A stretch of DNA of 41,236 bases. Source: Methylomonas rivi. Its GTDB lineage: Bacteria; Pseudomonadota; Gammaproteobacteria; Methylococcales; Methylomonadaceae. The stretch is from positions 1-41,236 of the forward strand of contig NZ_JANIBK010000024.1 in NCBI RefSeq assembly GCF_024505165.1, given 5' to 3'. The notes under the pieces were generated by a model. It was not told the origin of the DNA, made no database searches, and saw only the letters and a program-made list of their open reading frames with translations. This document shows positions 32,759-40,736 of this stretch, one piece after another. Made by a program: the position numbers and the translations under genes. Numbering within the stretch: position 1 is the first letter of the stretch; each line of letters begins with the position of its first letter.

Positions 32759-33352
32759 ATGAAAACACATCAAGCAAAAATAATTATCCTGATAACCCTG
32801 TTGCAAGCGCATTTTGCGGCGCTTGCCGAAGAACAGGCCTATCAGCCGGCGGAATACCAGCCCAAAATCTCCTATGCGGAACCCGAGGCAAGTACGCCCC
32901 CCGCCAGGGCCGTGCCCGAAACCGCCACCGAACAACCGGCCCCTATGTCTGAAGTTGTCTCAACCGCCGCGGCCACGCTTGAGGCAAGCGGCCCTACACC
33001 AAAGAACTCCGTCGGCGGCGAAGCCAAGGCCGCCGATAGCGCGGAGCTTGCCGTCGCCGAAAATCCGCCGCCATCGGATTCAAACTTGGCTCTATTTCTG
33101 ATGGCCGTTTTGGCTGGGGCGGCCGTTTGGTTTATGCGACAAAAAACCTCGCGCCAACATAGCGCGGACGTTGTGTCCGGCGCTACCTTGGGAACAGCGT
33201 CCGCCTCTACCGGCGTGGAAAGATATCTTGCCAGGCAGCAAGCCAGCGAGAAAACCGGCGTGGAAAAATATCTGGCGAGACAAACCGACAGCATGCCTGC
33301 CACCGGCGTTAGCAAATATTTGGCGAAACGGGCGGCGAGCGGTAAAAATTAA
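32759..33352 (+). CDS. Single-pass membrane protein with three TGVxxYLA repeats
   Basis: A 197-residue protein: signal peptide (residues 1-23), a Pro/Ala/Glu-rich periplasmic region (24-108), one transmembrane segment (about 109-126), then a basic tail. The tail contains three copies of a ten-residue motif at 151-160 (TGVERYLARQ), 166-175 (TGVEKYLARQ) and 182-191 (TGVSKYLAKR), which by the positive-inside rule should be cytoplasmic. GAGGAGG lies upstream of the start. I do not recognise a named family. The repeat of a short linear motif suggests multivalent docking to a cytoplasmic partner. Its place in the mxa locus suggests a link to methanol oxidation. Confidence 0.7.
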   Translation: MKTHQAKIIILITLLQAHFAALAEEQAYQPAEYQPKISYAEPEASTPPARAVPETATEQPAPMSEVVSTAAATLEASGPTPKNSVGGEAKAADSAELAVAENPPPSDSNLALFLMAVLAGAAVWFMRQKTSRQHSADVVSGATLGTASASTGVERYLARQQASEKTGVEKYLARQTDSMPATGVSKYLAKRAASGKN

Positions 33353-33459
33353 AGGCCGTTCAGCCGACTCCGCGACACACCCGCCGGGAACGGATTCCCG
33401 GAAAAGTTTGCATTGGGATAAGGCGCGTCGAGGTCCGGCCTACGCATGCATGCTCAAGT

Positions 33460-34110
33460 TTAGGCATTTTTGACAATGCCGTGCCGGCTGGCCAACAGGG
33501 CCAGTTCGGACAGGGTTTTCACGCCCAGCTTTTCCTTGATCGCGGTGCTGTGGTTGCCGACGGTTTTATAGCTTAAACACAGGTTTTCCGCCGCTTCCCG
33601 CGTGGTTACGCCGGTGGCCAGCAAGCAAAAAATATCGAATTCGCGCGGCGACAGCGCTTTGATTTTAGCCGTTTCGTCCTGGTCGACGGCTGAGTTGATC
33701 GCCAACTGCTGGGCCAGCTCCGGGTCGACATACGTACCGCCCTCGGCGATCGTGCAGACGGCGGTAATCAGGGTCTCCGGCGCATTGCTCTTGGTGATGT
33801 AACCCTTGGCCCCGGCCTTGATGGCGCGAGTGACGTAAACCAATTCGTTATGGATGCTGAACACCAGAATTTTACAATTGCCGTGCCGGCCGAGCAGGCG
33901 GCGAATACTTTCCAGCCCGCCCAGGCCGGGCATCGACAAATCCATCACCACCACATCCGGCAACTGCCGGGAATAAAGCTGGCAGGCGGTTTCGCCGCGG
34001 TCGGCTTCGTAAATATGGCCTATATGCTCGGACAGCGACAGGTAAGCCTTGTAGCCGGCCCTGACGACGGCATGGTCGTCCACCAGTAACACATTGATTT
34101 TATCCGGCAC
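33460..34110 (-). CDS. NarL/FixJ-type response regulator divergent from mxaF
   Basis: A 216-residue response regulator with phosphoacceptor Asp57 in VVVMDLSMPG, the conserved Lys in GAKGYITK, and a LuxR-type HTH (SPREFDIFCLLATGVTTREAAENL, GNHSTAIKEKL). It is clearly a paralogue of the regulator at 31399. It is transcribed away from mxaF across a 356-base intergenic region, a common arrangement for a regulator of the divergent operon; MxaB is the methylotroph name for such a protein. No cognate kinase is seen. Confidence 0.88.
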   Translation of the reverse strand: MPDKINVLLVDDHAVVRAGYKAYLSLSEHIGHIYEADRGETACQLYSRQLPDVVVMDLSMPGLGGLESIRRLLGRHGNCKILVFSIHNELVYVTRAIKAGAKGYITKSNAPETLITAVCTIAEGGTYVDPELAQQLAINSAVDQDETAKIKALSPREFDIFCLLATGVTTREAAENLCLSYKTVGNHSTAIKEKLGVKTLSELALLASRHGIVKNA

Positions 34111-34466
34111 GCGATAGCTCCCTTATTCAAAATAAACGGCAAAAACACCCGGCGAATGTCCGGCTCTTCTCCCGCCATCTTGCCAATTTTTCCCCGCCTA
34201 AACCATGGGAGCTTTTCCTGTTTCTTACTGTCGGCGGGCCGGGCGCAACCGGGAATGTTCCCCGGGATTTTTCTTGCTAATTTCCCGGCGATTTGAGGGA
34301 TTCTTCCGTAACGGGCCCGGATACGCTTTCTATACCATTTATGGCAGCGTGGCCTGACCGGTTGCTTACCCGTGATGCGGTTATGATCAAGAACGCTGGT
34401 TAGCAAAAACTGATTTCAACCGGCAGCGCCACGCCTCTTTTAAAGAATAAAAATCCTGGAGGAAAC
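34111..34466. promoter_or_regulatory. Divergent mxaF / regulator control region
   Basis: A 356-base region between the regulator and mxaF. A possible -10 TATGAT lies at 34382-34387, about 80 bases before the start; the best upstream hexamer, TTGCTT at 34362-34367, is only 14 bases away, so I do not claim a sigma-70 promoter. GGAGG at 34458-34462 is the mxaF ribosome binding site. No gene is evident. Confidence 0.4.
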
Positions 34467-36275
34467 ATGCAACAACTCGATTTGCGCGTAGTGGGGAAAA
34501 CCGCCGCATTAGTGGCGGGCGGCATCCTGAGCGTGGCGCAACCGGCGCAGGCTAACAAAGAGCTGGAGCAGCTCGCCAAGCAAAACACCAACTGGGTCAT
34601 GCAGACCAAGGATTATGCATCCACCCATTTCAGCGAAATGATCGACATCAACGCCAACAACGTCAAAAACCTGAAAGTGGCGTGGTCGTTCTCGACCGGC
34701 GTTTTAAACGGCCACGAAGGCGGCCCGCTGGTGGTCGACGGGGTCATGTACGTGCATACCCCGTATCCGAACAATGTGTTCGCGATCAGCCTGGACGAGC
34801 CGGACAAGATTTTATGGCAGTTCAAGCCCAAGCAAAACCCGGCCGCCCGCGCGGTGGCCTGTTGCGACGTGGTGAATCGCGGTCTGGCCTATGCGCCGGC
34901 CGGCAAGGATTATCCGGCGACCATCTTCCTGAACCAGTTGGACGGCCACGTCGTCGCGCTGAACGCCAAGACCGGCGAGCTGCTATGGAAAATGGAAAAC
35001 TCCGACATCGCCATGGGTTCGACGCTGACCGTCGCGCCTTTCGTCGCCAAGGATAAGGTCATCGTCGGCACCTCCGGCGCCGAGCTGGGCGTACGCGGTT
35101 ACGCCACGGCCTACAACATCAAGGACGGTAAACAAGCTTGGCGCGTCTATGCCACGGGTCCAGACGAAGACATCAAATTGTCGAAAGACTTCAACAGCGC
35201 CAACCCGCACTACGGCCAGTTCGGTCTGGGTCTGAAAACCTGGGAAGGCGATGCCTGGAAGATCGGCGGCGGCACCAACTGGGGCTGGTACGCTTACGAC
35301 AGCGACCTGGAAATGCTGTACTACGGTTCCGGCAACCCGGCGCCCTGGAACGAAACCATGCGTCCCGGCGACAATAAGTGGACCATGACCATCTGGGGCC
35401 GCGACATCAACAGCGGCGAAGCCAAGTTCGGCTATCAAAAAACCCCGCACGACGAGTGGGACTATGCCGGCGTCAACTACATGGGCTTGTCCGAGCAAGT
35501 GGTGGACGGCAAGAAGCGTAAATTGCTGACCCACCCGGACCGTAACGGTTTGGTCTATACCCTGGACCGCGAAAACGGCGACTTGATCAACGCCTTCAAG
35601 ATCGACGAAACCGTCAACTGGGTCAAGAAAGTCGATCTGAAAACCGGCCTGCCGGTGCGCGATCCGGAATATTCGACCCACATGGACCACCAAGCCACCG
35701 GCATTTGTCCGTCGGCGATGGGTTATCACAACCAGGGCATCGAATCCTACGATCCGAACAAGCAACTGTTCTTCATGGGCGTCAACCATATCTGTATGGA
35801 CTGGGAACCGTTCATGCTGCCGTATCGGGCAGGTCAGTTCTTCGTTGGCGCGACGTTGAACATGTATCCCGGGCCTAAGGGCACCTTGGGCCAAGTCAAG
35901 GCGATGAACGGCGTGACCGGCAAAATGGAATGGGAAGTTCAGGAAAAATTCGCGGTCTGGGGCGGCACCATGGCTACCGCCGGCGACCTGGTGTTCTACG
36001 GCACCCTGGACGGCTACATCAAGGCCCGCCACTCCAAAACCGGCGAAGAGTTGTGGAAGTTCAAACTGCCTTCCGGCGTCATCGGCCACCCGATTACCTA
36101 TAAACACAACAACAAACAGTATGTTGCGATTTACTACGGTGTCGGCGGCTGGCCTGGCGTAGGTTTGGTCTTCGACCTGGCCGATCCGACTGCCGGTCTG
36201 GGTGCGGTGGGTGCGTTCAAGGAATTGGCGCACTACACCCAAATGGGCGGCGGCGTGATGGTGTTCTCGCTGTAG
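34467..36275 (+). CDS. mxaF: PQQ methanol dehydrogenase large subunit (calcium type)
   Basis: A 602-residue periplasmic quinoprotein with an N-terminal signal peptide ending near AQA. It oxidises methanol to formaldehyde with PQQ. Landmarks: adjacent Cys132-Cys133 (ring-like disulfide contacting PQQ), Glu206 in GAELG, Asn290 in GNPAPWN, catalytic Asp332 in DEWDYAGVN. Position 334, two after the catalytic Asp, is Ala; lanthanide XoxF enzymes have Asp there. The start is preceded by GGAGG. It heads the mxa transcription unit, expected to form an alpha2beta2 complex with MxaI and to pass electrons to MxaG. Confidence 0.97.
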   Translation: MQQLDLRVVGKTAALVAGGILSVAQPAQANKELEQLAKQNTNWVMQTKDYASTHFSEMIDINANNVKNLKVAWSFSTGVLNGHEGGPLVVDGVMYVHTPYPNNVFAISLDEPDKILWQFKPKQNPAARAVACCDVVNRGLAYAPAGKDYPATIFLNQLDGHVVALNAKTGELLWKMENSDIAMGSTLTVAPFVAKDKVIVGTSGAELGVRGYATAYNIKDGKQAWRVYATGPDEDIKLSKDFNSANPHYGQFGLGLKTWEGDAWKIGGGTNWGWYAYDSDLEMLYYGSGNPAPWNETMRPGDNKWTMTIWGRDINSGEAKFGYQKTPHDEWDYAGVNYMGLSEQVVDGKKRKLLTHPDRNGLVYTLDRENGDLINAFKIDETVNWVKKVDLKTGLPVRDPEYSTHMDHQATGICPSAMGYHNQGIESYDPNKQLFFMGVNHICMDWEPFMLPYRAGQFFVGATLNMYPGPKGTLGQVKAMNGVTGKMEWEVQEKFAVWGGTMATAGDLVFYGTLDGYIKARHSKTGEELWKFKLPSGVIGHPITYKHNNKQYVAIYYGVGGWPGVGLVFDLADPTAGLGAVGAFKELAHYTQMGGGVMVFSL

Positions 36276-36369
36276 GTAAGGCGGCAGGGCACGCATCGCG
36301 AACCGGGTTGGGTCCGTATCGGGTCAAACCGAAAACGGTCTGCGGCGCGTACCCTGCAACTAACAAATC

Positions 36370-36437
36370 GTAGGCCGGCATAAGCGATAGCGTTGCCGGC
36401 AAAAAGCCGGAAACACCTTCGGCTTATTCCGGCCTAC
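36370..36437. repeat. REP-like palindrome between mxaF and mxaJ
   Basis: GTAGGCCGGCATAAGC at 36370-36385 pairs with GCTTATTCCGGCCTAC at 36422-36437 (one mismatch). Such palindromes are typical REP/BIME elements; here it could shield the abundant mxaF transcript from 3' decay. A related partial sequence occurs at 39451-39465. Confidence 0.7.
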
Positions 36438-36459
36438 CCGACGACCTGGACATATATCC

Positions 36460-37302
36460 GTGAAAAAAAAAATACACATTTTTACTGCGTTAGCGCTGGG
36501 CCTGGGGTTTGCCACGGCCCAAGCTGAACAACCGACATTGAAAGTCTGCACCGCCGAAAACGAGATGCCTTACTCCAATAAAAACGGCGAGGGTTTTGAG
36601 AACAAGCTGGCGCAATACCTGGCCGAGCAACTGGGCCGCAAGCTGGAAACGGTAACCTGGACCGATCCGCGCTATTTCATCCGCGATTATGTCGACAAAG
36701 GCTTGTGCGACGTGGTGATGGGCGTCGATTACGGCGATCCCAGACTGTACACCACGGTACCTTACTACCGTTCCGGCTATGTCTTTATCAGCCGGGAACA
36801 GGACGAACTGGATCTGCAAAACTGGGACAGCGCGGCGCTGCAAAAAGCCAAGCGCATCGCCTTTATTCCCGGTACCCCGGCGGAAACCATGTTGCGGGCC
36901 ATCGGCCGTTACAACGACATGTTCAACTACCAACAGGAACTGGTGGGCTTTAAATCCAAGCGCAACCAGTACATCAAGTACGAAACAGAAAAACTGGTCA
37001 CCGAAGTGGCGTCGGGCAAGGCCGAAATCGCCATTCTGTGGGGACCGGCGGCGGCGCGCTATGTCAAGGCCTCCGCCGTACCTTTAACCATGACTGTGAT
37101 ACCGGACGACAACCACCGCGCCGACGGCCAGAAAGTCGGTTTCCATTACAGCACCGCCATCGGGGTGCGCAAGGGCGAAACCGCTTTGTTGGAACAGTTG
37201 AACCGCGTCATCCGCAAACAACAGGACGAAATCGACGAATTGCTGGAAGCGGAAGGCATTCCGCTGCTGGACGAAGCCGAGACCGCCCTGTCCATGAACT
37301 AA
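36460..37302 (+). CDS. mxaJ: MxaJ, periplasmic methanol oxidation protein
   Basis: A 280-residue exported protein of the periplasmic substrate-binding-protein-like fold. Signal peptide spans residues 1-22; PTLKVCTAENEMPYSNKNGEGFENKLAQ is the typical start of the mature domain. It is needed for active methanol dehydrogenase in methylotrophs and is thought to act in assembly or PQQ/metal handling. The start is a GTG with a weak ribosome binding site. It follows a REP palindrome and sits 16 bases before mxaG. Confidence 0.95.
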   Translation: MKKKIHIFTALALGLGFATAQAEQPTLKVCTAENEMPYSNKNGEGFENKLAQYLAEQLGRKLETVTWTDPRYFIRDYVDKGLCDVVMGVDYGDPRLYTTVPYYRSGYVFISREQDELDLQNWDSAALQKAKRIAFIPGTPAETMLRAIGRYNDMFNYQQELVGFKSKRNQYIKYETEKLVTEVASGKAEIAILWGPAAARYVKASAVPLTMTVIPDDNHRADGQKVGFHYSTAIGVRKGETALLEQLNRVIRKQQDEIDELLEAEGIPLLDEAETALSMN

Positions 37303-37318
37303 ACAGGAAAACATTTTA

Positions 37319-37795
37319 ATGAGATTGAACAACTATTTAAGCGCCGCCGTCGCCGCGCTGGCCGTTGCAGCCGTTGCGCCGGTCCAGGCCGACATCACCT
37401 TGCGGCATGCCCTTACCGGCGAAACCCTGGATTTGAGCTTTGCCAAAAAAGGCGGCAATACCGAGCAATTCAAGCAATTCATGCAAACCGGTAAAAACCC
37501 CTACAACGGTAACGAAGCAGCCGTCAAGAAAGGCGAAAGCCTGTACATGACCGGCTGTTCCGGCTGCCACGGCCACGAAGCCGAAGGCAAACTGGGGCCC
37601 GGACTGGCCGACGACTACTGGACTTATCCGCGCAACGCCACCGACCAGGGTTTGTTCGAGCTGCTGTTCGGCGGCGCCAACGGCATGATGGGCCCGCAAT
37701 ACGTCAATTTCAGCACCGACGACATGCTGCACATCATGGCCTTCATCCGCCACATCTACAAAGGCGATCCGAAGAAGGCCGATTGGTTGAAGTAA
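37319..37795 (+). CDS. mxaG: Cytochrome cL (MxaG)
   Basis: A 158-residue periplasmic c-type cytochrome, the specific electron acceptor of methanol dehydrogenase. It has a signal peptide (about 1-25), heme-binding CSGCH at residues 80-84 and the candidate axial Met at 123-124 in NGMMGPQY. The length agrees with the family. It lies in the classical order mxaF-J-G-I. Confidence 0.96.
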   Translation: MRLNNYLSAAVAALAVAAVAPVQADITLRHALTGETLDLSFAKKGGNTEQFKQFMQTGKNPYNGNEAAVKKGESLYMTGCSGCHGHEAEGKLGPGLADDYWTYPRNATDQGLFELLFGGANGMMGPQYVNFSTDDMLHIMAFIRHIYKGDPKKADWLK

Positions 37796-37827
37796 ATCCC
37801 GCACCCTGGACCTTTGCCGGTTCGACT

Positions 37828-37905
37828 CGTTCCCACGCGCTGCGTGGGAACGAAGATTTGCCGCGGCGCGGCCAAGCCCTGCATTCCCACGCAGCGCGTG
37901 GGAAC
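37828..37905. repeat. Pair of inverted palindromes between mxaG and mxaI
   Basis: Two short palindromes built on TTCCCACG / CGTGGGAA (37828-37852 and 37883-37905), each self-complementary and inverted relative to the other. They are REP-type repeats. They can form stable hairpins that may protect or attenuate mRNA between the two genes. Confidence 0.75.
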
Positions 37906-37932
37906 CAGGAAACAATTTATCAGGAGATCAAC

Positions 37933-38211
37933 ATGAAAAAATTACTGTTTTTAAGCGCGATATTAGTGGTATTGGGCCTGTCCGGCACCGCAAACGCCTA
38001 CGACGGCACCAAATGCAAGGAAGCCGGCGTCTGCTGGGAGCCCAAACCCGGCTATCCGGACAAAGTGGCCGGCAGCAAATACGACCCCAAGCACGATCCC
38101 AACGAACTGAACAAGCAAGCGCAATCGATCAAGGAAATGGAAACCCGTAATGCCAAACGCACAGAGATCTTGGCTAAAACCGGCAAGTTCGTTTACGACG
38201 TCGAGGAATAA
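37933..38211 (+). CDS. mxaI: Methanol dehydrogenase small subunit (MxaI)
   Basis: A 92-residue secreted small subunit. A signal peptide (about 1-22) is followed by YDGTKCKEAGVCWEPKPGYPDKVAGSKYDPKH, the characteristic beginning of MxaI with two Cys residues, and a long Lys/Glu-rich helix. aggaga precedes ATG 37933, so a longer in-frame start at 37783 inside mxaG is not used. It wraps around MxaF in the alpha2beta2 enzyme; its presence marks this as a calcium-type system, since XoxF enzymes normally lack it. Confidence 0.95.
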   Translation: MKKLLFLSAILVVLGLSGTANAYDGTKCKEAGVCWEPKPGYPDKVAGSKYDPKHDPNELNKQAQSIKEMETRNAKRTEILAKTGKFVYDVEE

Positions 38212-38345
38212 CCTTTTTCGGCCTCCCCACGCGCCGCCAAGGAGGGCGGTAACGCCATACGGGTTCGCAGCATCCGTATGGTTGAATGCCGCCGGTGACG
38301 GATAACCGGCGGTTTCAAACCCTAAACCTAAGTTTGAGACTCTTG

Positions 38346-38371
38346 CTCCGGGCCTGCCCCGGAGTTTTTTT
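38346..38371 (+). terminator. Rho-independent terminator after mxaI
   Basis: Arms CTCCGGG (38346-38352) and CCCGGAG (38358-38364) with a 5-base loop, followed by seven T. It lies 134 bases after mxaI and 35 bases before mxaR. It would end or attenuate the highly expressed mxaFJGI transcript and separate mxaR and later genes. Confidence 0.85.
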
Positions 38372-38405
38372 ACAACAGAATAATAACCACGGCGCAACCG
38401 AAGCC

Positions 38406-39425
38406 ATGACAAGCGAAACCGAACTCACCGACTGGCGCGGCAAAGCCCTGCATTTCGAGCGGCAAATCAATCAAACCGTGATCGGCCAGCAACAGGCCGT
38501 GCGCGATCTGCTGCTGGCGGTTTTCGCCCGCGGCCATGTGTTGCTGGAAGGCCAGGTCGGGGTCGGCAAAACCACCTTGCTGCGCGCCGTGGCCCAAGGT
38601 TTGGGCGGACGCTACCAGCGCATCGAAGGTACCATCGACCTGATGCCGGCCGACCTGATTTATTACACCTATTTAAACAGCGATGGTCGGCCCTGCGTGG
38701 ATCCGGGACCGCTGTTGAAGCAGGGCGAAGAATTGGCGATTTTCTTCTTCAACGAAATCAACCGCGCCCGCCCGCAAGTGCATTCGCTATTGCTCAGAGT
38801 CATGGCGGAGCGCAGCGTCAATGCGTTTAACCGCGATTACGCCATGCCGCATGTGCAAGTGTTCGCCGACCGCAACCGGGTCGAGCGCGAGGAAACCTTC
38901 GAACTGCCGGCCGCGGCCCGCGACCGCTTCATGATGGAAATCAGCATCGACACCCCGAACGAGGACGCGGTGCTGGACGAACTGATGTTCAACCCGCGCT
39001 TTCACGATGTCGACAGCTTGATCGGCGGCATCGACAGCGGCCTGATCGCCTATTACCAACTCAACCGGCTGGCGGCGCAAATTCAACAGCATGTGCAAAC
39101 CAGCCCCACCCTGCACCGCTATGCGCTGGATTTATGGAAGGCCAGCAGCCGGCCCGGCGCTTACGGCATTCGTTTGAGCGATGTCGAGATGGATCAATTG
39201 ATACAGGCTGGCGCCAGCCCCAGAGGCATGAGCTATTTTATCCGCGCCGCCAAGGTCAGGGCTTGGCTGGAAAACCGCGCCATGCTGCTGCCGGAAGACA
39301 TGCAGGCGGTATTTCGGGTGACGATGGCGCACAGAATTTTTCTACATCCGATGTATGGCTACCGCAAGGAAGAATTGATGCCGGCGTTGATAGAAGGGAT
39401 TTTGAATGGGATTGCCGCGCCGTGA
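38406..39425 (+). CDS. mxaR: MoxR-type AAA+ ATPase (MxaR)
   Basis: A 339-residue MoxR AAA+ ATPase. Walker A is in EGQVGVGKTT (around residues 50-59) and Walker B in AIFFFNEINRARP. MoxR proteins act as chaperone-like ATPases with VWA or DUF58 partners, here MxaS; in methylotrophs mxaR is required for active methanol dehydrogenase. I chose ATG 38406, since the longer frame from 38286 crosses the terminator. The 680-base repeat region and an extra gene separate it from mxaS, whereas these are usually adjacent. Confidence 0.93.
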   Translation: MTSETELTDWRGKALHFERQINQTVIGQQQAVRDLLLAVFARGHVLLEGQVGVGKTTLLRAVAQGLGGRYQRIEGTIDLMPADLIYYTYLNSDGRPCVDPGPLLKQGEELAIFFFNEINRARPQVHSLLLRVMAERSVNAFNRDYAMPHVQVFADRNRVEREETFELPAAARDRFMMEISIDTPNEDAVLDELMFNPRFHDVDSLIGGIDSGLIAYYQLNRLAAQIQQHVQTSPTLHRYALDLWKASSRPGAYGIRLSDVEMDQLIQAGASPRGMSYFIRAAKVRAWLENRAMLLPEDMQAVFRVTMAHRIFLHPMYGYRKEELMPALIEGILNGIAAP

Positions 39426-39559
39426 TGGTGGTGTTGGATTTTTAGAGTATGTAGCCCGGAATAAGCCGGTAGGCGTTTCCGGGGGAAGGCTTTATGGATT
39501 GTTGGCTTGCGGTTTGGTGTCGCTATCGCGACGGTTTTTTAATGCCAAAAGAAACGACA

Positions 39560-39709
39560 CCCCATGCCGCGTTAATCCTGCGCGCCGAAGGCTTTGAACG
39601 GGGTTTTCCGAAGGGGGGGCCCAGCCCCTGCGAAAAACGCGATGCATCCCTGCATCGCCCCTAGCGGGCTGATCCGTTCAAACCCTCCGGTGCGGCGCGG
39701 CATCAGGGG
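39560..39709 (+). repeat. Structured palindromic element, copy 1
   Basis: Outer arms CCCCATGCCGC and GCGGCATCAGGGG; inner stem GGCTTTGAACGG (39590-39601) with CCGTTCAAACCC (39674-39685); hairpin GTTTTCCG (39603-39610) with CGAAAAAC (39631-39638); hairpin CGATGCA/TGCATCG (39640-39657). The same architecture recurs inverted in copy 2 with different stem sequences that still pair. Confidence 0.75.
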
Positions 39710-39842
39710 ATAAAACCTCGGCCGGTGATCTGGCGGTTTGTGCGCAAGAACAGGGGATATGTTTTGAGCTTGTTTTCTCGTTCCCAAACTGGAGCTTGGT
39801 TACCAGCGTGGAAATGGTCTGTCGGAGTAGAAGGGGTTTCTT

Positions 39843-39994
39843 CCCCTTATGCCGCGCCGAGCACCGGAATGTTTGGCGGGATTCGCCCGAAGGGGTGCGG
39901 CAAGGATGCCGCACGTTGCTTGCAGGGGCTGGGAAGCCCCTTCAAGCAACCCCCGCTAAACATTTCGGAGCGCAGGATCAAAGCGGCATCGGGG
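39843..39994 (-). repeat. Structured palindromic element, copy 2 (inverted)
   Basis: Read on the - strand it has the same outer arms and order of stems as copy 1. Pairings on the + strand: ATGTTTGGCGGG (39869-39880) with CCCGCTAAACAT (39952-39963); GTGCGGC/GCCGCAC (39895-39914); GTTGCTTG (39915-39922) with CAAGCAAC (39943-39950). Stem sequences differ from copy 1 but pairing is conserved. Confidence 0.75.
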
Positions 39995-40105
39995 CCGCCT
40001 TTCTTTTGGATACTTTTCTTTGGCGGAGCAAAGAAAAGTATCGCGCCCGCCGGTGCGCGAACCGGCATAAAAAACCGTCGCGATAGCGACACATAATAAA
40101 AGCCT

Positions 40106-40732
40106 ATGAACATCAAAGAACTAACCAAACAAATCATCCCCAAATCCGGCCTAAACCACTGCGCCGAAACCTACCTCACCTGGGCCGGCGTCGGCCTGGT
40201 CGGCTCCTTCGTGGCGACGACGCTGGACGCCCAGGCCGAGCTGGCTTACGCCGCCTATTACACCAACGCCGTCAACGACGCGGTGGGTTACAACTTCTGG
40301 ATATTGCTGGCGGTGATAGGTCTGTTGTTGTTCGGTCTGAGTTTGCCGCTGATTTATCTGTCATTGCATGTGCCGCAAGCCAAAATCGTTACCGACCAGT
40401 TCAGACGCCTCAGTTACACCTTTTTTCTGGTGGCTTTCGACGAAGGCGGGCTGATGATAGGCATCCTGATCGCCAATTGGCTGCATACCAGCGACAAAAT
40501 GGCGCTGCTGGCGGATAAGTCCTTCCTGTTCAGCGATGTCGGGCTGCTGCCGATACTAGCGCTGGCCTTCGTCAATTCCTTTTTATGGCTGCTCGGCGAA
40601 GCAATATATAACCGCGACGACAAAAGTTATTCCGGCGTGGTCGGCTTGATTATGGCAACGCCGATCAAATATCTGGCGCCGGCTTATCTGAGCTCCGCCG
40701 GCATCATGTTGTATCTGATCGTCAGCCAATAG
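40106..40732 (+). CDS. Unrecognised five-pass membrane protein in the mxa operon
   Basis: A 208-residue protein with about five hydrophobic segments (around residues 25-42, 61-87, 107-128, 150-168 and 180-206). Short charged loops, including VPQAKIVTDQFRRLSY, lie between. I do not recognise a family. It lies between the repeat region and mxaS, with mxaS starting 4 bases after its stop, so it is probably co-transcribed and perhaps coupled with mxaS. Published mxa operon orders (mxaR-S-A-C-K-L-D) do not include such a gene to my knowledge. No clear ribosome binding site is visible. Confidence 0.65.
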   Translation: MNIKELTKQIIPKSGLNHCAETYLTWAGVGLVGSFVATTLDAQAELAYAAYYTNAVNDAVGYNFWILLAVIGLLLFGLSLPLIYLSLHVPQAKIVTDQFRRLSYTFFLVAFDEGGLMIGILIANWLHTSDKMALLADKSFLFSDVGLLPILALAFVNSFLWLLGEAIYNRDDKSYSGVVGLIMATPIKYLAPAYLSSAGIMLYLIVSQ

Positions 40733-40736
40733 CACC

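Larger units (their letters stand above)
39426..40105. repeat. Repeat-rich insertion between mxaR and the next gene
   Basis: A 680-base noncoding stretch composed of repeats: a partial REP sequence near 39451, terminal inverted repeats carrying GTCGCTATCGCGACGG (39520-39535 and inverted at 40074-40090), two inverted copies of a large structured element (39560-39709 and 39843-39994), a hairpin at 40010-40041 with arms ATACTTTTCTTTG and CAAAGAAAAGTAT, and a REP-like palindrome near 39779-39815. The several open frames across it are artefacts of the repeats. Confidence 0.8.

Noticed and set aside
34467-36275. Possibility that the dehydrogenase is lanthanide-type XoxF.
   Set aside because: The residue two after the catalytic Asp is Ala (DEWDYAG), not Asp, and an mxaI small-subunit gene follows.
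34983-36296. A 437-codon open frame on the - strand covering most of mxaF.
   Set aside because: It is antisense to a clear mxaF with all catalytic residues; long opposite frames are expected in high-GC genes, and it has no family features.
39572-40143. Several open frames of 70-120 codons in the mxaR-mxaS gap.
   Set aside because: They cross the inverted structured repeats and are Arg/Pro/Gly-rich artefacts of palindromic sequence.
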